A stretch of 9,613 nt of DNA from an uncultured Clostridia bacterium (lineage in GTDB: Bacteria; Bacillota; Clostridia; Oscillospirales; CAG-382), in NCBI GenBank assembly GCA_947627335.1, contig CANQVQ010000062.1, positions 1-9,613 on the forward strand, read 5' to 3'. Made by a program: the position numbers and the translations under genes. Positions 6,401 through 9,613 of this stretch are shown here, piece after piece. Under the pieces are notes generated by a model that worked only from the letters and a program-made list of their open reading frames with translations, did not search any database and had not been told where the DNA came from. Numbering within the stretch: position 1 is the stretch's first letter; each line of letters opens with the position of its first letter.

Positions 6401-6532
6401 GTCCGTCGGAACCGAGCGGTCGCCCGGAACCCCTTCCGCGTTCCCGCCGTCCGGCCTGCGATTTGCCGGGACGAGGAGGTCGTCAAAGAATTCTTCCTCT
6501 TTCTCCTCGCGGAAGCCGTTCTCCTTCTCCAT
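3452..6532 (-). CDS. ponA: Class A penicillin-binding protein (PBP1A-type glycosyltransferase/transpeptidase)
   Basis: A 1026-residue bifunctional enzyme that polymerises lipid II into glycan strands and cross-links them outside the membrane. Residues 1-172 are an unusually long hydrophilic cytoplasmic tail with internal repeats (separate entry). A basic stretch (KKDRKALR) precedes one membrane anchor at about 181-210. The GT51 glycosyltransferase domain (about 235-415) has EDQRFRKHAG with catalytic E280, GGSTITQQ (311-318), RKIQE with second Glu E337, and the YLNTISLSEGCYGV segment. The transpeptidase domain (about 500-860) has SSVK (S567, K570), SLN (625-627) and KTGT (769-772), so all three penicillin-binding motifs are intact. 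Residues 852-934 are Cys-rich, and the end is a Ser/Thr-Asp/Gly repeat. ATG at 6532 is fixed by an in-frame TAG immediately before it. AAAGGA lies 14 bases upstream and GGGA 9 bases upstream. It follows dnaE by 21 bases and overlaps the next gene. The symbol follows class A convention only. Confidence 0.95.
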   Translation of the reverse strand: MEKENGFREEKEEEFFDDLLVPANRRPDGGNAEGVPGDRSVPTDGNANGGEEKGILDDLLPPTDGEPGGGEEKGILDDLFPPTDGNADEEKGVLDDLLPPTDGEPGGGQTRLFDAPDGASGDVNGKTRVAGGLLPDGAKRESGGASDAGKPVKKDRKALRVAGNVGKYTGKTLLFILRKVVTYALSAVFTVLLVGTVVGVVVGMSFMIYLSKYTSEEMCAVPELENLRYDSSLTTELYYEDRSGNLVEMEDDRLSAGENRLWVSIDDIPEKLVDAYVCIEDQRFRKHAGVDQTRTLSAVYNFFVPSGSSYGGSTITQQLIKNVTGDNDNTMQRKIQEIYRARYVEDHYTKDQILEMYLNTISLSEGCYGVRAAAEEYFGKELSDLTLNECAAIASIGKSPVQYDPLINPQQNLERRNLVLREMLRQGAITQEEFDEAYDSPLQLAEDTENYIYTEKVHSYYVDAVIDDVISDLMEKLDMDERSASLMLYSGGLRIETCVDPQIQKILETVYTDESYWPATTGIQAQSAMCVMDPKTGNLLGIVGGRGEKKISRGLNRATQSKRQCGSSVKPIAVYAYALDTGLYNYVGPCDDVPALYSESTGFWPNNATRNYTGRSSLENAIQRSLNTVAVKTCQALGVRNVYDNMVRSGFTTLVENYTTANGTTLSDVDLSPLSLGSFTLGVTVREMTQAYACFANGGLTSHARTYSIVRDAQGEVLLDNRQEPEQLYSESTAFLMTKLLEKVITGPHGTARSYIDFHKQFGLEVAAKTGTTNDNKDLYFCGYTPDLVGACWYGYDNNKTITARGGAAAGLWNHAFRMIYEYYEAEGIPYAKAFTQPNSVAYAKGTGMRVCTISGKLATDACENDIGHYLGGASVVTDDFYYLKADPPVETCDKHIAVQWDRDTQAICMPGCGCPESSLVTVGFRRLEKSERCFARNVRISDASYIYIDVPSDYVYPEVRDVPFYYNLYGEGESPGSSGGAVYNRVCSEHLHGNSTGEDGSTDGDGSTDGDASTDEGGSADEGTP
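3456..3466 (-). promoter_or_regulatory. Ribosome binding site and coupled start of the TIM-barrel gene
   Basis: GAGGGA (3466-3461) sits 5 bases before ATG at 3455, within the last codons of the penicillin-binding protein gene, whose TGA (3454-3452) overlaps the start. The string GAGGGAACGCC followed by (A/G)TGA is the same as at the dnaD start (27-41). Translational re-initiation is the likely mode of expression. Confidence 0.7.
3461..3550 (-). repeat. Tandem 18-base repeats encoding an acidic Ser/Thr tail
   Basis: Five tandem units of 18 bases encode six-residue units at residues 995-1024 of the penicillin-binding protein: NSTGED, GSTDGD, GSTDGD, ASTDEG and GSADEG. The two central units are the most alike in DNA, so slippage is plausible. 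The tail lies outside the membrane, is acidic and probably disordered, and ends in Thr-Pro. Confidence 0.8.
6209..6412 (-). repeat. Tandem repeats in the cytoplasmic tail of the penicillin-binding protein
   Basis: Three units at residues 51-70, 71-88 and 89-108 share the core EEKG(I/V)LDDL(L/F)PPTDG followed by (EPGGG or NAD). A partial unit precedes them (VPTDGNANGG, 41-50), and a related EEEFFDDLLVP occurs at 12-22. The DNA of the first and third units is identical over 42 bases (6209-6250 and 6323-6364, offset 114), which points to recent duplication and possible length variation between strains. The Asp-Asp-Leu core with hydrophobic flanks looks like a repeated short binding motif. Confidence 0.85.
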
Positions 6533-6553
6533 CTATCGATGTCCCATCCTTTC

Positions 6554-9500
6554 CTATGCGTTCCGCCCGTCCGCCTTCGCGTCCTTTACCGCGACGTTCC
6601 CGGCGCCGAGCAGACTTTGCAGCGTCGCGAGCAGTTCGCCGTCCAAACGGCAGAAACTCCCCTTGACCGCCCGCAGTTTTCCCTCTCCGGCGAAGTACAC
6701 GAGCACCCGACAGTCCCCCGGGTACTTCCGCACCTCCGCGAGCGACGCGTCCAGCGCCGAACGGTTTTCCGCCGTCACGCGCAGGTACAGCGACGCCGAG
6801 GCGGGCTTTTCCACCTCCAGTATAGCACGCTTTCCGCCGGAAATTGTTTCCGGGTTGGAAATATTTTTCAAAATCATCCGCAATTCGGCGTTCGCCGGGG
6901 GTGCGTCCCCGCCGTTTTCGCCGTTTTCGGCGAGTTCGACCGTCCCGTCGAGCAGCAGCGCCGTCCCCGGGACGAGCTTCTCCCCGAAGCGGTCGTACGC
7001 CGACGGAAAAACCGTCACGCGGACGTCCCCCGTCTCGTCCTCGGCGGACAGGAACGCCATCGTGTCCCCCTTGCGGGTCTGCCGTACGCGTTTCGCCGTC
7101 AGGGCGCAGAGCAGGCGGCAGGACGCCCCGTCCCGCAGTTTGCCGCTTTCCAGCCGTTCGCGCAGGGACGAAACCGTCTGCGCACCGGTCTGCTCCCGCA
7201 CCCCGGCGAATCGGTCGAGCGGATGCCCCGAAAAGTACAGACCCGTCTGCTCCTTTTCCCCGGCGAGCCGCTCCGCGAGGGGCATCCGTTCCTCCTCGGA
7301 GAGGTCCAGACGGATCGCGACCGCCTCCTCGCCCGGTTCGTCGAACATCCCGACCTGCCCGACGAGGTTCTGCGCACGCAGTTCGGCGAGCTTTGAAAGC
7401 CCCCACTCGACCTCGGACAGCAGTCCGCTGCGGGCGAACCCGAACCCGTCCAACGCACCGGCGAGCGTCAGCGCATGGACCGACTTCGGCGGCGCGAACG
7501 CGCACACCCGGGTCAGCAGGTCCTCCGGCGAACGGAAAGGACCTTCCGCCTCCCGCTCCTCGACCAGACGGCGTGCGAACAGGTCGCCCACCCCCTTGAC
7601 GGCGGCAAGCCCGTAGCGGATGTCCCGCCCCTCGGCGGAGAATCCCGCGAGCGACCGATTGACGTCCGGCGGCAGGATGCGGATGCCGAGCGTGACGCAC
7701 TCGGACGCGTAGGTCCGCACCTTGTCCGTCCCTCCGCCCGCATTGAGCAGGGCGCAGAGGTAGTGCTGCGGGTAGTGCGCCTTGAGGTAGGCGGTGCGGT
7801 AGGCGAACAGGGCGTATGCCGCCGCGTGGCTCTTGTTGAACGCGTACTTCGCGAACTCCCGCAGGGTCGAAAACAGCTCCGACGCCTTTTTCCGCTCGAC
7901 GCCGTTCCGCTCGCAGCCGTCGAGGAACGCCTGCTCCTCCCCCTCCATCTCGTCCATCCGCTTGCTCTTCATCGCGTGGATCAGCACGTCGGCGTGTCCG
8001 AGCGTGAAGCCGGCGAGGTTCCGGCAGATCTGCATGACCTGTTCCTGAAACAGCAGACAGCCGTAGGTCTCCCGCAGGATCGGCTCCAGTTCCGGGACGA
8101 GGTAGACCGTCTTTTCCGGGTGCGCACGGTTGCGCAGGAAGGTCTCGATCGAAAGCGACGGACCCGGTCGGTAGAGCGAGATGACCAGCATCAGGTCGGC
8201 AAAGCAGGTCGGGCGGACCCGCTGCAAAAGCCCCCGCATCCCTTCGCTTTCCAGTTGGAACAGACCGAGCGAATGCCCGCTCCGCAGCAGGGCATAGGTC
8301 GCTTCGTCGTCGGTCGGCACGTCCGCAAGCCGGAAGTCCGGTTCCGCCGCACGGACCGCCGTTTCCGCCTCCTGCAGCACGGTCAGGTAGCGCGACGCGA
8401 GGAAATCGATCTTCAGCAGCCCGAGCAGGGCGATCTCGTCCTTCGTGTACTGCGTGACCGCCCCGGCGTCCCCGCGGGACAGCGGCACATATTCGCGCAG
8501 CGGCTTGTCCGCGATGACCAGTCCCGCCGGGTGGGTCATCGTGTTGCGCAGGCGACCCTCCAGCTGCATCGCGTAGCCGAACAGCGTCCGCGCCGTCTCG
8601 TCGGTCTCGCATTTCTCCCGCAGTTCGGGCAGTTTCGCGACCAGTTCGCCCAGCCGCAGGCTGTTCGTCCGGGGGATCAGGCGGAGCAGCTCGCTCACGC
8701 GGTCGCGGGGCAGCCCCATCGCACGTCCCGCGTCCCACATCGCCTGCCGGCACGCCATCGTGCCGAACGTCAGGATCTGCGACACCCGGTCGCGTCCGTA
8801 CTTCTCCGTCACATAGGCGGTGACTTCCCCCCGCCGTTCGTCGCTGAAATCGATGTCGAAATCCGGCATATTCTTCCGTTCCGGGTTCAAAAACCGCTCG
8901 AACAGCAGCCCGTGGGCGATCGGGTCGATCTCGGTGATCCCGACGCAGTACGCGACCAAACTCCCCACGCCGCTCCCCCGCCCGGGACCGACCGGGATGC
9001 CCGCCTGTCGCGCATACCGCACGAAGTCCCAGACGATCAGGAAGTAATCCGAAAAGCCCATCTCCCGAATGGTGCGAAGTTCCGCTTCCAGCCGTTCGTC
9101 GTACGCCTTGCCGCCCGGGATCGACCCGGCGCGAACCCGTTTGGCGCACCCCTTTCGGCTGAGCCTCGCGAGGAAATCGTCCGCCCGTTCGCCGTCCGGC
9201 AGGGGGTAGACAGGCAAATGCTCCCGCCCGAACTCGAACGCGAAACGGCACTGCTCCGCGATCTTCGCGGTGTTGTCGACGGCGTCCGGCAGGTCGCGGA
9301 ACACCTCCCGCATCTCGTCCTCCGTCCGCAGGAAGCGCGAATAGCCCTCCGCCCCCGGACGGTCCTGCAGCGTGACGCCCTCGCGGATCGCGGAAAGCAG
9401 CCGCTGTACGTCCGCTTCCGCCGCACGCAGGTACAGCACGTCGTTGGTCGCGACCGGCGGAACGCCGACCTCCCGGAGCAGCCGCAAAAGCCCTTCGCCG

Positions 9501-9613
9501 GAGGACGCATCCCCGCGTCTCCCGCAGCGGCAGACCTCCGCGTACCCCCGTTCGCCGAACGTCCCGCGCAGCCAGACCAGTTCCTCCCGCACACGCGCAT
9601 CCTCCCCGTCCGC
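6554..9613 (-). CDS. dnaE: DNA polymerase III subunit alpha DnaE (5' end outside the window)
   Basis: The visible 1019 residues lack only the N-terminal part; the frame is open to the edge, and from E. coli DnaE I estimate about 150 residues are missing. Counting from the codon at 9592, residues 1-60 are the end of the PHP domain (VATNDVLYL, 47-55). The polymerase palm carries GPGRGSGVGSLVAYCVGITEIDP (202-224), the catalytic Asp motif PDFDIDF (243-249) and third Asp D396 in LLKIDFL. The fingers have LFQLESEGMRGLL, ISLYRPGP, CLLFQEQVMQI and FNKSHAAAYALFAYRTAYLK. A helix-hairpin-helix region has GLAAVKGVGDLFARRLVEE (661-679). An OB fold follows (about 825-905), then a roughly 100-residue C-terminal segment. 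It polymerises DNA in the replication fork or lagging-strand synthesis; in Bacillota it usually coexists with PolC. The stop is TAG at 6556-6554. The upstream promoter is outside the window. The DxH metal motif of the PHP domain reads DVL here. Confidence 0.95.
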   Translation of the reverse strand, partial: ADGEDARVREELVWLRGTFGERGYAEVCRCGRRGDASSGEGLLRLLREVGVPPVATNDVLYLRAAEADVQRLLSAIREGVTLQDRPGAEGYSRFLRTEDEMREVFRDLPDAVDNTAKIAEQCRFAFEFGREHLPVYPLPDGERADDFLARLSRKGCAKRVRAGSIPGGKAYDERLEAELRTIREMGFSDYFLIVWDFVRYARQAGIPVGPGRGSGVGSLVAYCVGITEIDPIAHGLLFERFLNPERKNMPDFDIDFSDERRGEVTAYVTEKYGRDRVSQILTFGTMACRQAMWDAGRAMGLPRDRVSELLRLIPRTNSLRLGELVAKLPELREKCETDETARTLFGYAMQLEGRLRNTMTHPAGLVIADKPLREYVPLSRGDAGAVTQYTKDEIALLGLLKIDFLASRYLTVLQEAETAVRAAEPDFRLADVPTDDEATYALLRSGHSLGLFQLESEGMRGLLQRVRPTCFADLMLVISLYRPGPSLSIETFLRNRAHPEKTVYLVPELEPILRETYGCLLFQEQVMQICRNLAGFTLGHADVLIHAMKSKRMDEMEGEEQAFLDGCERNGVERKKASELFSTLREFAKYAFNKSHAAAYALFAYRTAYLKAHYPQHYLCALLNAGGGTDKVRTYASECVTLGIRILPPDVNRSLAGFSAEGRDIRYGLAAVKGVGDLFARRLVEEREAEGPFRSPEDLLTRVCAFAPPKSVHALTLAGALDGFGFARSGLLSEVEWGLSKLAELRAQNLVGQVGMFDEPGEEAVAIRLDLSEEERMPLAERLAGEKEQTGLYFSGHPLDRFAGVREQTGAQTVSSLRERLESGKLRDGASCRLLCALTAKRVRQTRKGDTMAFLSAEDETGDVRVTVFPSAYDRFGEKLVPGTALLLDGTVELAENGENGGDAPPANAELRMILKNISNPETISGGKRAILEVEKPASASLYLRVTAENRSALDASLAEVRKYPGDCRVLVYFAGEGKLRAVKGSFCRLDGELLATLQSLLGAGNVAVKDAKADGRNA
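6819..6853 (-). promoter_or_regulatory. Candidate internal promoter with a dyad inside dnaE
   Basis: On the - strand TGCTATACT (6827-6819) matches an extended -10 element (TGn followed by TATACT). No convincing -35 lies 16-18 bases upstream (CAATTT/ACAATT/AACAAT). Overlapping that place is a perfect dyad, CCGGAAA (6837-6843), TTG, TTTCCGG (6847-6853), and an AT-rich patch runs to about 6875 in otherwise GC-rich coding DNA. It lies about 290 bases before the penicillin-binding protein start and could give that gene its own transcript. The dyad as an operator is inference; the patch also encodes the linker between the OB fold and the C-terminal segment. Confidence 0.25.

Noticed and set aside
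6209..6412. Tandem repeats as a CRISPR array
   Set aside because: Units are adjoining without unique spacers, keep the reading frame and encode a regular protein repeat.
5988..7616. A 542-residue + strand open frame across the penicillin-binding protein/dnaE boundary
   Set aside because: It is composed almost entirely of Ser, Arg and Pro runs and crosses two real genes; typical artefact of high G+C.
6483..9251. A 922-residue - strand open frame offset from dnaE
   Set aside because: It lies in a different frame of the same strand as dnaE, is dominated by Arg, Gly and Ala, and contains none of the polymerase motifs.

Overview
The window looks like ordinary chromosomal housekeeping DNA from a GC-rich member of the Bacillota, most likely an uncultured Clostridia-type lineage. 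The evidence is a DnaD-domain protein next to a DnaC/DnaI-type helicase loader (a replication-initiation pair typical of Bacillota), a clostridial-style class A penicillin-binding protein, and strong Shine-Dalgarno sites. G+C is high throughout, roughly two thirds by eye, with G or C in most third codon positions. No mobile element, phage module, CRISPR array, tRNA or rRNA was seen.

Layout. Two gene clusters converge. On the + strand (1-2393) there is a possible tail of an upstream gene, then dnaD, a dnaC/dnaI-like ATPase gene and rnhA. The ATPase and rnhA genes overlap by ATGA. A strong hairpin with a T-tract at 2426-2472 ends this group and can also work from the other side. The 288-base convergent gap (2394-2681) also holds a compact pair of perfect hairpins (2591-2658) that resembles a dispersed extragenic palindromic repeat. 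On the - strand, reading from the right edge, there is dnaE (5' end outside the window), then 21 bases, then a 1026-residue class A penicillin-binding protein, then a TIM-barrel sugar isomerase/AP-endonuclease-2 family gene that overlaps the penicillin-binding protein gene by ATGA.

How the genes fit together. DnaD and the helicase loader act in replication initiation and restart, RNase HI removes RNA from RNA-DNA hybrids, and DnaE is a replicative polymerase alpha subunit, so three of the four left/right-flank genes with known roles are in DNA replication and the fourth is hybrid removal. The penicillin-binding protein joins dnaE in an apparent operon, which links polymerase and wall synthesis. 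The TIM-barrel protein has no assignable substrate.

The most unusual points are: (i) a tandem repeat in the long cytoplasmic tail of the penicillin-binding protein built around a Glu-Glu-Lys-Gly-(Ile/Val)-Leu-Asp-Asp-Leu core; (ii) a second, six-residue repeat at its outer C-terminus; (iii) translational coupling of a sugar-isomerase-like enzyme to it; (iv) a DnaE whose visible PHP-domain end lacks an expected metal-binding His; and (v) the palindromic pair between the convergent clusters. I do not see a clearly new multi-gene system; these are leads inside otherwise familiar genes.
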